Below, piece after piece: positions 7,951-13,876 of a DNA stretch of 14,472 bases (positions within the stretch are counted from its first letter, which is position 1; the number at the start of each line of letters is the position of its first letter). The DNA is from Deltaproteobacteria bacterium. GTDB lineage: Bacteria > Desulfobacterota_C > Deferrisomatia > Deferrisomatales > JACRMM01. Made by a program: the position numbers and the translations under genes. Where the stretch lies: positions 1 through 14,472 of the forward strand of contig JACRCS010001071.1 of the NCBI GenBank assembly GCA_016218905.1. Reading direction: 5' to 3'. The notes beneath the pieces were generated by a model, which was given only the letters and a program-made list of their open reading frames with translations, did not search any database and was not told the origin of the DNA.

Positions 7951-8853
7951 TCAGACCTTCTGGGCCTTCGCCCGGCCGAGGAGGCCCGAGGGGCGGAAGA
8001 TGAGGATCAGCACGAGCAGGCAGAAGGCGAAGACGTCCTCGTAGTCGCTGGAGATGTACCCCGTGCCGAACGCCTCGGTGAGCCCGAGGACGAGCCCCCC
8101 CAGTACGGCCCCGGGAATGCTCCCGATGCCGCCGAGTACGGCCGCCGTGAAGGCCTTGATCCCCGCCGTGAAGCCGATGAAGAAGTTGATCTGGCCGACG
8201 TGGGAGGCGATGAGCACGCCCCCCAGGGCGGCCAGGGCCGACCCGATGACGAACGTCGTCGAGATGATGCGGTTCACGTTGACGCCTACGAGCAGGGCCA
8301 TGGTCCGGTCCTGGGCGGTGGCGCGCATCGCCTTGCCGATCCGCGTGAACTTGATCAGGAGGGTCAGACACACCATCGTCACGGCCGTCACGGTGACGAT
8401 CACCACCTCGGCCGACGTGATCCAGGACGAGAAGGGCTCCAGGAACGCGAGCTCGGGGATGAGGCCCGGAAACGGGAGGAAATCCGACGTCTGGGCGAGC
8501 CTCACGTAGTTCTGGAGAAAGATCGACATGCCGATCGCGCTGATCAGCGGTGAGAGGCGGGGCGCGCTGCGCAGCGGCTGATAGGCGATCTTCTCGAGGG
8601 TGAAGCCGTAGGCCGAGGCGTACACCACGGCCACGACGCACGCCAGCGCGAGGACCGCCAGACCGCTCATCCCCTCCATCGTCAGCACGGTGGAGACGAT
8701 CAGGCCGGTGAAGGCCCCGATCATGTAGATCTCCCCGTGGGCGAAGTTGATGAGCTCGATGATGCCGTACACCATCGTGTAGCCGAGGGCGATGAGCGCG
8801 TAGATGCTCCCGCGGGTGAGACCGCCCAGGAAGATCTCCAGAAAGTACGTCAT
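7951..8853 (-). CDS. livH: Branched-chain amino acid ABC transporter permease LivH
   Basis: This 300-residue polytopic inner-membrane protein matches LivH over its full length. It begins Phe-Leu-Glu-Ile-Phe-Leu-Gly-Gly-Leu-Thr-Arg-Gly-Ser-Ile-Tyr-Ala-Leu-Ile-Ala-Leu, followed by the family motifs Gly-Tyr-Thr-Met-Val-Tyr-Gly-Ile and Ile-Asn-Phe-Ala-His-Gly-Glu. The coupling loop (Gly-Lys-Ala-Met-Arg-Ala-Thr-Ala-Gln-Asp) precedes a helix with Leu-Gly-Gly-Ile-Gly-Ser-Ile-Pro-Gly-Ala. It pairs with LivM to form the translocation path. The ATG lies 16 nt after the livK stop. The ribosome site is weak (GGGG next to the livK stop), so translation probably depends on coupling with livK. Confidence 0.95.
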   Translation of the reverse strand: MTYFLEIFLGGLTRGSIYALIALGYTMVYGIIELINFAHGEIYMIGAFTGLIVSTVLTMEGMSGLAVLALACVVAVVYASAYGFTLEKIAYQPLRSAPRLSPLISAIGMSIFLQNYVRLAQTSDFLPFPGLIPELAFLEPFSSWITSAEVVIVTVTAVTMVCLTLLIKFTRIGKAMRATAQDRTMALLVGVNVNRIISTTFVIGSALAALGGVLIASHVGQINFFIGFTAGIKAFTAAVLGGIGSIPGAVLGGLVLGLTEAFGTGYISSDYEDVFAFCLLVLILIFRPSGLLGRAKAQKV

Positions 8854-8869
8854 CGCGGGCGAGGGCCCC

Positions 8870-10012
8870 TTACTTCTTGACCGGTACCTCTACGTATTTG
8901 CCGCTCTGCACCTGATACATGGAGAAGCCCACTCCGACGGCGTCGCCCCGCTGGTCGAAGCTGATCCTGCCGAGCGGAGTCTCGACCCACTGGGTCCGCA
9001 GCGCCTTCACGACGGCGTTGTAGTCCGTCGAACCCGCCTTCTCGACGGCGTTCAGGAGGGCCAGCGTCGCGGCATAGGCCTGGAGGTAGAAGGCCCCCGG
9101 CTCGGTCCCGTAGGTCTTCCGGTGCTCCTCGTTCGCCTTGTTCGCCAGCGGAATCTTGGAGACGTCCTTCGGCCCGGAGGCGTAGACACCCTCCGCGAAC
9201 TTCCCGGCGACCTTGATGAAGGTGTCGTCCTTCACGCCGTCGTCGGAGATGAAGTAGGTCTTCATCTTCTTCTTGCGCATTTGGCTGACGATCTTGGAGG
9301 CCTCGGGGTGATAGCCTCCGTAGATCACGGCCTCCGTGGCGTTCTGCTTGATCTTCTGGACAATGGCCGAGTAGTCGACCGCACCGGGCGTGATGCCTTC
9401 GAAGAGGACCACCTGGGCCTTGCCGGACTGCTCGATGAAGGTCTTCGCGAACTCGGCGAAGCCCTTGCCGTAGTCCCCCTTGTCGTGGACGACGGCGATC
9501 TTCTTCACCTTGAGCGCCCCGATCGCGAAGTCGACCCCGAGCTTCGCCTGGGCGTCGTCGGAGGCGATGGTCCGGAAGAAGTTCGGGTACTCCCCGCTCT
9601 GGGTGAGCGGCGGGTTGGTGGCCGACGGCGACACCACGACCACGTTGGCGCTCTTGTACGTTCCCAGGGCCGCCTTCGTGGCCCCGCTGCAGATGTGGCC
9701 CAGGACGACGTCCACGTGCTCGGAGACGAGCTTCGCCGCCGTGTTGGCGGCCACCTCCGGCTTGCAGACGTCGTCTTCGATGAAGAGCTCGACCTTCTTG
9801 CCGAGGACGCCGCCCTTGGCGTTCACTTCCTTGATGATCATCTCCGCGGCGTTGCGGCTGGGGATCCCGTAGGAGGCGAGGTCGCCGCTGTGGGCCCCGG
9901 CCACTCCGAACCTGAGCGCTTCGGCGGCGCGACCCGTACCGGGCAGAGCAGCGAGGGCGAAGGCCGCCGCGAGGGCGACCGGAACGAGGGCTGCGGGACT
10001 CCGTCTGCTCAT
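8870..10012 (-). CDS. livK: Periplasmic branched-chain amino acid type binding protein LivK
   Basis: This 380-residue solute-binding protein (periplasmic binding protein type I fold) captures the substrate for the Liv importer. A Sec signal peptide covers about residues 1-30, ending near Gly-Arg-Ala-Ala. There is no lipobox, so the protein should be soluble in the periplasm. Cys83 and Cys108 occur at the spacing of the conserved disulfide of LivJ/LivK proteins. Other family features are Val-Asn-Ala-Lys-Gly-Gly-Val-Leu-Gly and Val-Val-Ser-Pro-Ser-Ala-Thr-Asn-Pro. An excellent AAGGAGGAG site precedes the ATG, fitting the high expression expected of a binding protein. It has its own promoter candidate and is separated from upstream livF by a hairpin. 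The ligand could be leucine, isoleucine or valine, but relatives bind other amino acids, amides and aromatic acids. Confidence 0.95.
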   Translation of the reverse strand: MSRRSPAALVPVALAAAFALAALPGTGRAAEALRFGVAGAHSGDLASYGIPSRNAAEMIIKEVNAKGGVLGKKVELFIEDDVCKPEVAANTAAKLVSEHVDVVLGHICSGATKAALGTYKSANVVVVSPSATNPPLTQSGEYPNFFRTIASDDAQAKLGVDFAIGALKVKKIAVVHDKGDYGKGFAEFAKTFIEQSGKAQVVLFEGITPGAVDYSAIVQKIKQNATEAVIYGGYHPEASKIVSQMRKKKMKTYFISDDGVKDDTFIKVAGKFAEGVYASGPKDVSKIPLANKANEEHRKTYGTEPGAFYLQAYAATLALLNAVEKAGSTDYNAVVKALRTQWVETPLGRISFDQRGDAVGVGFSMYQVQSGKYVEVPVKK

Positions 10013-10054
10013 CTTCTCCTCCTTACGCCGAAGGGTCGAAGTTCTCAGGGCTTG

Positions 10055-10066
10055 CGCCCCGGGGCG
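10055..10066. promoter_or_regulatory. GC palindrome at the predicted livK transcription start
   Basis: CGCCCCGGGGCG is a perfect 12-bp palindrome that falls at about +1 of the predicted livK promoter. It could be an operator or a 5'-UTR hairpin. GC-rich palindromes occur easily by chance in such DNA. Confidence 0.3.
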
Positions 10067-10071
10067 GCTGA

Positions 10072-10100
10072 GTTGTAACAGGCTGCGGAGGGTGCGTCAA
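10072..10100 (-). promoter_or_regulatory. Promoter candidate of livK-livH-livM-livG
   Basis: On the minus strand TTGACG (10095-10100) is followed after 17 bp by TACAAC (10072-10077), with a predicted start near 10065 and a leader of about 50 nt to the livK ATG. It lies downstream of the livF/livK hairpin, so livKHMG can be expressed independently of livF. Confidence 0.5.
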
Positions 10101-10142
10101 TCGGGGAAGCGGGGCGGCCAGGTTCCCTCCTGAACGACCCTT

Positions 10143-10197
10143 GGGACCTAAAGGACGCAAAGGACGGTGTGGGACTCCTTTGTGTCCCTTGGGTCCT
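10143..10197. repeat. Long imperfect hairpin repeat between livF and livK
   Basis: The arms 10143-10164 and 10176-10197 (22 nt each, 18 matching) surround an 11-nt loop. Two of the mismatches would be G-U pairs in RNA. Each arm is itself built from a repeated GGAC-CAAAGG theme. It lies in the 218-bp gap between livF and livK, where it could attenuate read-through from livF. The pattern looks like a dispersed palindromic repeat rather than a simple terminator, and there is no T-tract. Confidence 0.6.
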
Positions 10198-10230
10198 TCG
10201 CCGCCGGATCTCAAAGTGATGTGGTACGCC

Positions 10231-10965
10231 TCAAATCCCCAGGTAGGCTCTCCTCACCTGATCGTTGCGGAGCAGGCTCGCGGCCGAGTCCATCAGCACG
10301 ATCCGCCCGTTCTCCATCACGTAGCCGCGATGGGCGAGCTTCAGAGCGAGATTGGCGTTCTGCTCCACGAGCAGGATCGTGGTCCCGCTCTCGGCGTTGA
10401 TCTGCCGGATCACGTCGAAGATCCGCTGCACGACCATGGGCGCGAGTCCGAGGGACGGTTCGTCGAGGAGGAGCAGGCGGGGCCGGGCCATCAGCGCGCG
10501 GGAGATCGCGAGCATCTGCTGTTCGCCTCCGCTCAGCGTGCCGCCCGCCTGGTGGCGGCGTTCGGCGAGGATCGGGAAGAGCGAGAAGACCTGCTCGGTG
10601 TCCCTCCGGATCCCGCCGGGGTCGCGGCGGAGGTAGGCGCCCATGTCCAGGTTCTCGGCGACGGTCAGGTGGGGGAAGATCCGCCGGCCTTCCGGTACCT
10701 GGATGACTCCTCGGGCCACGACGGCCTCGGGGCCGAGGAGGTGGATCGGCTTGCCGCCGAAGAGGATCTCCCCACCGCGGGGCCGGACGACGCCGCAGAT
10801 CGCCATGAGGGTCGTGCTCTTGCCGGCACCGTTGGCGCCGATGAGCGTGATGATCTCGCCCTCGGCCGCGGCGAGGGAGACGTCCCGGAGGGCCTGGATG
10901 CGCCCGTAGAACGCCTGGACGTTCCGAAGTTCGAGCAGGTGGGGCGAGCGCTGTTCCAGGGGCAT
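10231..10965 (-). CDS. livF: Branched-chain amino acid ABC transporter ATP-binding protein LivF
   Basis: This 244-residue ATPase is the second motor subunit of the Liv importer. Walker A is GANGAGKS (43-50), the Q-loop region has the LivF-typical Gln-Val-Pro-Glu-Gly-Arg-Arg (89-95), the signature is LSGGEQQ (144-150), and Walker B is LLLLDEP (164-170). The switch residue is Gln202 in Val-Glu-Gln-Asn, as is usual in LivF, where other ABC ATPases have His. An in-frame ATG at 11023-11025 would add 20 residues, but it overlaps the predicted -10 box, has no ribosome site, and the extra residues are basic and unlike the family. The ATG at 10963-10965 with GTGAGG before it is preferred. Here livF is first on the minus strand, 218 bp ahead of livK, whereas it is usually last in liv operons. 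Confidence 0.93.
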   Translation of the reverse strand: MPLEQRSPHLLELRNVQAFYGRIQALRDVSLAAAEGEIITLIGANGAGKSTTLMAICGVVRPRGGEILFGGKPIHLLGPEAVVARGVIQVPEGRRIFPHLTVAENLDMGAYLRRDPGGIRRDTEQVFSLFPILAERRHQAGGTLSGGEQQMLAISRALMARPRLLLLDEPSLGLAPMVVQRIFDVIRQINAESGTTILLVEQNANLALKLAHRGYVMENGRIVLMDSAASLLRNDQVRRAYLGI

Positions 10966-11023
10966 CGTCCTCACCGGGAAGGTGAAGGGTCGCGAACGGC
11001 TCCGCAGGGGCCGAAACGGCAGC

Positions 11024-11053
11024 ATGGTAGGCGGCGAAACGGCCTCCGGTCAA
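11024..11053 (-). promoter_or_regulatory. Promoter candidate of livF
   Basis: On the minus strand TTGACC (11048-11053) and TACCAT (11024-11029) are 18 bp apart, with a predicted start near 11017 and a leader of about 50 nt to the preferred livF ATG. This argues against the longer livF start, whose ATG lies within the -10 box. Confidence 0.5.
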
Positions 11054-11060
11054 GGACCGG
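11046..11060. promoter_or_regulatory. Inverted repeat over the livF -35 box
   Basis: CCGGTC (11046-11051) and GACCGG (11055-11060) form a perfect 6-bp inverted repeat with a 3-nt centre. It overlaps the predicted -35 element of livF and lies 31 bp before the Nudix ATG, so one bound protein could affect both divergent genes. Confidence 0.35.
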
Positions 11061-11090
11061 GGTAGGGTGACGGAACTCGGAGGGAGAACG

Positions 11091-11534
11091 ATGAGGCGAG
11101 TGCGTGCCGCGGTGGCGGCGGTCCTGCGAAACCCGGAGAACGAGCGCGAGGTCCTGATCGTCCGGCGACCCGCGGACGACGACCGGCTGCCGAACGTGTG
11201 GGGGCTTCCCGCGGTCACGCTCGCCCCGGGAGAGCTGCCGGAAGCGGGGCTGCGCCGGCTCGGGCGCGACAAGCTCGCGACCGAGATCGAGCCGGTCCGC
11301 CTGGTGGGGATCCGCTCCGAGGACCTCGGCGCCTACGAACTCATCTTACTGGACGTGGAGGCGCGCCTCGTGGGCGAGGAGCCGAGCGTAGCCGCCGCCC
11401 CGGGGCCCGGCACGAGGTACGTCGGCCAGGAGTGGACGGAGGACCTTTCACGCCTCGCGGAGGCGGCCCGGCGAGGCTCCCTCTGCGCGCGAATCCTTTT
11501 GGAGGAGAGCGGCCTCTTGGACGACAGCTATTAG
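11091..11534 (+). CDS. Nudix-fold protein with a degenerate Nudix box
   Basis: This 147-residue protein has the layout of a small Nudix domain: an N-terminal strand Arg-Ala-Ala-Val-Ala-Ala-Val-Leu, then Val-Leu-Ile-Val-Arg-Arg-Pro and Asn-Val-Trp-Gly-Leu-Pro before the region where the Nudix box should be. There the Pro-Gly-Glu survives, but the catalytic Arg-Glu-x-x-Glu-Glu helix reads Arg-Leu-Gly-Arg-Asp-Lys, so the metal-binding glutamates are lost or replaced. It may be a non-hydrolytic ligand-binding member or a divergent subfamily; some Nudix relatives have a comparable Gly-Arg-Glu/Asp-Lys helix. The ATG follows a GGAGGGAG site. A GTG at 11067 would add eight residues and overlap that site, so I reject it. 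It diverges from livF with no evident functional tie. Its stop codon lies at the start of a repeat block. Confidence 0.75.
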   Translation: MRRVRAAVAAVLRNPENEREVLIVRRPADDDRLPNVWGLPAVTLAPGELPEAGLRRLGRDKLATEIEPVRLVGIRSEDLGAYELILLDVEARLVGEEPSVAAAPGPGTRYVGQEWTEDLSRLAEAARRGSLCARILLEESGLLDDSY

Positions 11535-11572
11535 CCTTTAGCTGTTAGCTGTTAGCTGTTAGTGGTTAGGAG
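11531..11572. repeat. Heptamer tandem repeat (TTAGCTG-like) starting at the Nudix stop codon
   Basis: Six consecutive heptamers begin with TTAG: TTAGCCT, three exact TTAGCTG, then TTAGTGG and TTAGGAG. The TAG of the first unit is the stop codon of the Nudix gene. The heptamers also pair in part with the AGCTAATTGCTAA that follows. Confidence 0.8.
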
Positions 11573-11573
11573 A

Positions 11574-11586
11574 GCTAATTGCTAAT
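11574..11586. repeat. Left copy of a 13-bp direct repeat bounding the repeat island
   Basis: The copy reads GCTAATTGCTAAT, identical to 11806-11818. The two copies enclose about 220 bp containing the large inverted repeat and the REP-like hairpin. The spacing and identity are compatible with an inserted element, but the sequence belongs to a low-complexity TAATTGC family that may expand by slippage. Confidence 0.7.
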
Positions 11587-11637
11587 AGAGGCTCTTGCAG
11601 AAGTCGTGGCCTATGCAAAGTGCGACAAGTTGTTTTG

Positions 11638-11755
11638 TTCTTCTCTGTGTCCTCTGCGTCTCTGTGAGAGACATCTTTTCGGTCCTTCCGGAAATGCGCA
11701 GCAAGAGCACGAAAGACGAATATCTCGCAGAGGCGCAGAGAGCGCAGAGGAAGAA
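11638..11755. repeat. Large imperfect inverted repeat, arms 31/32 nt
   Basis: The arms are 11638-11668 and 11724-11755, separated by 55 nt. Aligned with one gap they differ at only about five places, mostly C/T differences that would leave G-U pairs in one strand of RNA. Each arm is made of a repeated CTCTGCG theme. No protein signal is convincing here; the small ORFs through it translate the repeat on both strands. It lies between the convergent Nudix and htrA genes. Confidence 0.75.
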
Positions 11756-11756
11756 T

Positions 11757-11804
11757 GGCCCACCAGCGCCCGGCCGAAGATGGTGGGCCGAGCCCACCCT
11801 ACGG
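11757..11804. repeat. REP-like hairpin with CTACGG tail and an alternative pairing partner
   Basis: GGTGGGC (11782-11788) and GCCCACC (11792-11798) form a 7-bp stem with a 3-nt loop, followed by CTACGG (11799-11804), the same tail as at 5890-5895. The left arm can instead pair, as TGGTGGGCC (11781-11789), with GGCCCACCA (11757-11765) over 9 bp. The two folds exclude each other. Like the other copy it lies between convergent genes. Confidence 0.65.
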
Positions 11805-11805
11805 T

Positions 11806-11818
11806 GCTAATTGCTAAT
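11806..11818. repeat. Right copy of the 13-bp direct repeat
   Basis: The copy reads GCTAATTGCTAAT, identical to 11574-11586. It runs on into degenerate units TGCTACTTGCTAA up to 11831, seven bases before the htrA stop codon. Confidence 0.7.
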
Positions 11819-11838
11819 TGCTACTTGCTAACGGCTCG

Positions 11839-13311
11839 TCAACGAACCGTGACCTCGATCCTGCCCGCCTTGCCGGTGCGGTGATCGAGGGCCACGAAGG
11901 GGACCTTGCGCCCCGCGGGCAGGCGCGCCACGGCCTGTACGAAGGACTCGACGCCGGTCACGGCCGTGCCTCCGACCTGGAGGATGAGGTCCTCCGGCTC
12001 GACGCCGGTCGCGCCCATCGGGCCCTCCGGCTCCACGGTCGCGACCGCGACCCCTGCGTCGGGCTCCATGCCGTACTTCGTCGCTTCGTTCGGCGTCACC
12101 GCTCGCACCGTCACGCCGAGCTTCTTCTTCGCCTCCGCAGCGAAGCTCCGTAGCGCCTCGTTCGAATCGCCAATCCGGATCGTGATCTGTTCCCGCTTGC
12201 CGTTGCGGATGAGCGCGAGGCGGGCCTCGCGGCCGGGCGGCGTCTCGGCCACGGCATTGCGGAGCGCCCCGGCCCCGTCCACCTCGCGGCCCTCGTAGCC
12301 GACGACGACGTCGCCGCGCTGAAGCCCTCCCTTCTGGGCCGGGCCCCCTTCGGCCAGGTCGGAGACGAGGGCACCCTTGATGAGCTCGAGCCCCTTGGAC
12401 CGCGCGAGCTTGGGAGTGAGGTCCTGGACCGTGACCCCGATCCAGCCGCGCTCGACTTTCCCCTTCTCGATGAGCTGCCGGGCGACGTAGACGGCCATGT
12501 TGCTCGGGATGGCGAAGCCCAGCCCCTCGTAGCCGCCCGATTGGGTCGCGATCGCCGCGTTGACGCCGATCACTTGCCCGTGGAGGTTGAGCAGGGGCCC
12601 TCCGGAGTTCCCGGGGTTGATGGCGGCGTCGGTCTGCAGGAAGTCCTCGTAGCCGGTCGGGTCGGTGATTCCCCTGCGGTGCTTCGCGCTGATGATGCCC
12701 TGGGTGACGGTCTGGTCCAGACCGCGGGGATGGCCGATGGCGACGACCCACTCTCCCACCGACACGCGGTCGGAGTCTCCGAATCTGACCTGAGGCACGC
12801 GGCCTCCGGCCGAGATGGCTACGACGGCGAGGTCGGTCTTCGGGTCGGTGCCGATTACCTTCGCCGGGTAGCTGCTCCCGTCTGCCAGCAGCGCTCGGAT
12901 CTGGATGGCGCCTCCGACGACGTGGTGGTTCGTCAGAATGTGCCCCTCGGCGTCGATGAGCATTCCCGATCCGATGCCTCTCATCTCCCGCTCCGGCCTC
13001 GGGGGGGGCGCGGGCAGGCCGAAGAAGTGGCGGAAGAATGGATCGCTGCCGAAGGGAAACGGGCTCTCGGCCTCTCGCCGCTCGGTCACTTCGATGTGGA
13101 CGACCGCGGGGATGTTCTCCTTGGCGACCTTCATGATGGCAGTAGCGAGGTCCACCGGCCTCTCGGCGTCGAAGGGTTCGACGAGAAGCCCTCGCGTGCG
13201 GCGTTCGCCAGCCTGCGCGGAAGGCAGCCCCGGAAAGAGGGCGCACGGAAGCGCCGCAAGGGCGAGCGCCGCGACGGTCTTCAGGATCCTCGTTCGAGAC
13301 GTCGACGCCAT
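11839..13311 (-). CDS. HtrA/DegQ-type periplasmic serine protease with two PDZ domains
   Basis: This 490-residue envelope protease belongs to family S1C and degrades or refolds misfolded exported proteins. A signal peptide covers about residues 1-34 (ending Ser-Ala-Gln-Ala). The trypsin-like domain spans about 60-275 with the full catalytic triad: His130 in Thr-Asn-His-His-Val-Val, Asp160 in Asp-Pro-Lys-Thr-Asp-Leu-Ala, and Ser236 in Gly-Asn-Ser-Gly-Gly-Pro. PDZ1 spans about 285-380 and PDZ2 about 395-488. The N-terminal LA-type loop is short and Phe/Pro-rich (around 83-107), closer to DegQ/DegS-like proteins than to DegP's long loop. The ATG has GGAG six bases upstream. The gene diverges from the PA2779-type gene and converges on the Nudix gene. 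Its 3' end borders the repeat island. Length and domain order are normal for Do-family proteases. Confidence 0.95.
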   Translation of the reverse strand: MASTSRTRILKTVAALALAALPCALFPGLPSAQAGERRTRGLLVEPFDAERPVDLATAIMKVAKENIPAVVHIEVTERREAESPFPFGSDPFFRHFFGLPAPPPRPEREMRGIGSGMLIDAEGHILTNHHVVGGAIQIRALLADGSSYPAKVIGTDPKTDLAVVAISAGGRVPQVRFGDSDRVSVGEWVVAIGHPRGLDQTVTQGIISAKHRRGITDPTGYEDFLQTDAAINPGNSGGPLLNLHGQVIGVNAAIATQSGGYEGLGFAIPSNMAVYVARQLIEKGKVERGWIGVTVQDLTPKLARSKGLELIKGALVSDLAEGGPAQKGGLQRGDVVVGYEGREVDGAGALRNAVAETPPGREARLALIRNGKREQITIRIGDSNEALRSFAAEAKKKLGVTVRAVTPNEATKYGMEPDAGVAVATVEPEGPMGATGVEPEDLILQVGGTAVTGVESFVQAVARLPAGRKVPFVALDHRTGKAGRIEVTVR

Positions 13312-13362
13312 GGCCTCTCCGCTGTCATCCGGTTCCCGGCCGGAGCTCCGCCCGGCTCCGGG

Positions 13363-13390
13363 AGCGTAGCTCTGCGCCGGTTCGCGTCAA
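13363..13390 (-). promoter_or_regulatory. Possible promoter of the htrA-type protease gene
   Basis: On the minus strand TTGACG (13385-13390) and TACGCT (13363-13368) are 16 bp apart, with a predicted leader of about 45 nt. The -10 match is weak (three of six), so this is tentative. A 22-bp palindrome touches the -35 box from upstream. Confidence 0.35.
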
Positions 13391-13410
13391 GGAGCGCCCG
13401 GGCGCCCCTT
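13389..13410. promoter_or_regulatory. 22-bp palindrome in the divergent htrA / PA2779 intergenic region
   Basis: AAGG-A-GCGCCC (13389-13399) mirrors GGGCGC-C-CCTT (13400-13410) with one mismatched pair. It lies just upstream of the predicted htrA promoter and 55 bp before the PA2779-type start, a position suited to a regulator acting on both genes. Chance or a hairpin remain possible. Confidence 0.4.
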
Positions 13411-13465
13411 GTGGAGACGGCGGCTTCGGCTACCCTATGCGCGTCTGCTTTCGACAGGAAGGAGA

Positions 13466-13873
13466 ATGACGATGTCGAAGACGCGCAAGGAGCTCACTTC
13501 CCTGGTGGTGATCTTTTCGTTTCTTTGCGCCTGCCTGCCCACCTCTCCGGCGCTGGCCGGCTGGGCGCCGACCCGCTTCGTACTGGAAGGACCCAAGGCG
13601 CGCCTGGTGAGCGCTCTGGAGAGGCAGGAGGTCGCCCGTGCGCTCGAGCCCCTCGGCGTGCACCGCGCCGCGGCCGCCAGGCGGGTCGCCGGCCTGACCG
13701 ATGCCGAGGCAGAGGTCGCCCTCGAACGACTGGACGCGATCCCGGCCGGCGGGAGCGATGCGGGAGACGCGATCGGCGCCATCGTCGCTGCGGCACTGTT
13801 GGTCTTCTTCGTGCTCCTCCTCACCGATCTCTTGGGCCTCACCCACTTCTTCTCCTTCACGAAGAGGCGCTGA
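13466..13873 (+). CDS. PA2779-family small membrane protein
   Basis: This 135-residue protein resembles the PA2779 family, named after a Pseudomonas aeruginosa protein of unknown function. A basic N-terminus and a hydrophobic stretch (about 10-28) form a signal peptide with a likely cut after Pro-Ala-Leu-Ala (residue 31). A charged helical middle (about 40-92) follows. Then come Pro-Ala-Gly-Gly (93-96), one membrane helix (about 102-122), the family-typical Thr-Asp-Leu-Leu-Gly-Leu-Thr-His-Phe-Phe-Ser-Phe-Thr and a C-terminal Lys-Arg-Arg. The expected topology is a periplasmic domain anchored by a C-terminal helix with a basic inner tail. AAGGAG precedes two in-frame ATGs, 13466 and 13472; the second has ideal spacing, so the start may be two codons later. 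The cysteine-peptidase gene begins 3 nt after its stop, as in the Pseudomonas PA2778/PA2779 gene pair. I recall the family from memory; the assignment rests on the C-terminal motif and the neighbour. Confidence 0.8.
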   Translation: MTMSKTRKELTSLVVIFSFLCACLPTSPALAGWAPTRFVLEGPKARLVSALERQEVARALEPLGVHRAAAARRVAGLTDAEAEVALERLDAIPAGGSDAGDAIGAIVAAALLVFFVLLLTDLLGLTHFFSFTKRR

Positions 13874-13876
13874 CGG

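Noticed and set aside
6716..8641. 641-codon minus-strand ORF across livM and livH
   Set aside because: It is out of frame with both permeases and lacks membrane helices; a composition artefact.
11638..11755. CRISPR-like array
   Set aside because: The repeats are inverted and internally degenerate, without regular spacers or cas genes nearby.
11582..11810. Small ORFs on both strands in the repeat island with Leu-Cys-Ala-Leu-Cys or Gln-Arg-Ala-Gln-Arg-like translations
   Set aside because: They translate the CTCTGCG-type inverted repeat. Such strings recur as spurious predicted proteins and have no ribosome site or domain.
11828..13246. 472-codon ORF in another frame of the htrA gene
   Set aside because: It is an Arg/Gly-rich shadow on the same strand; the protease frame has the full catalytic triad and two PDZ domains.
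13409..13436. Possible plus-strand promoter for the PA2779-type gene (TTGTGG-16-TACCCT)
   Set aside because: Both boxes match the consensus poorly, and the -35 overlaps the palindrome. Not strong enough to list.
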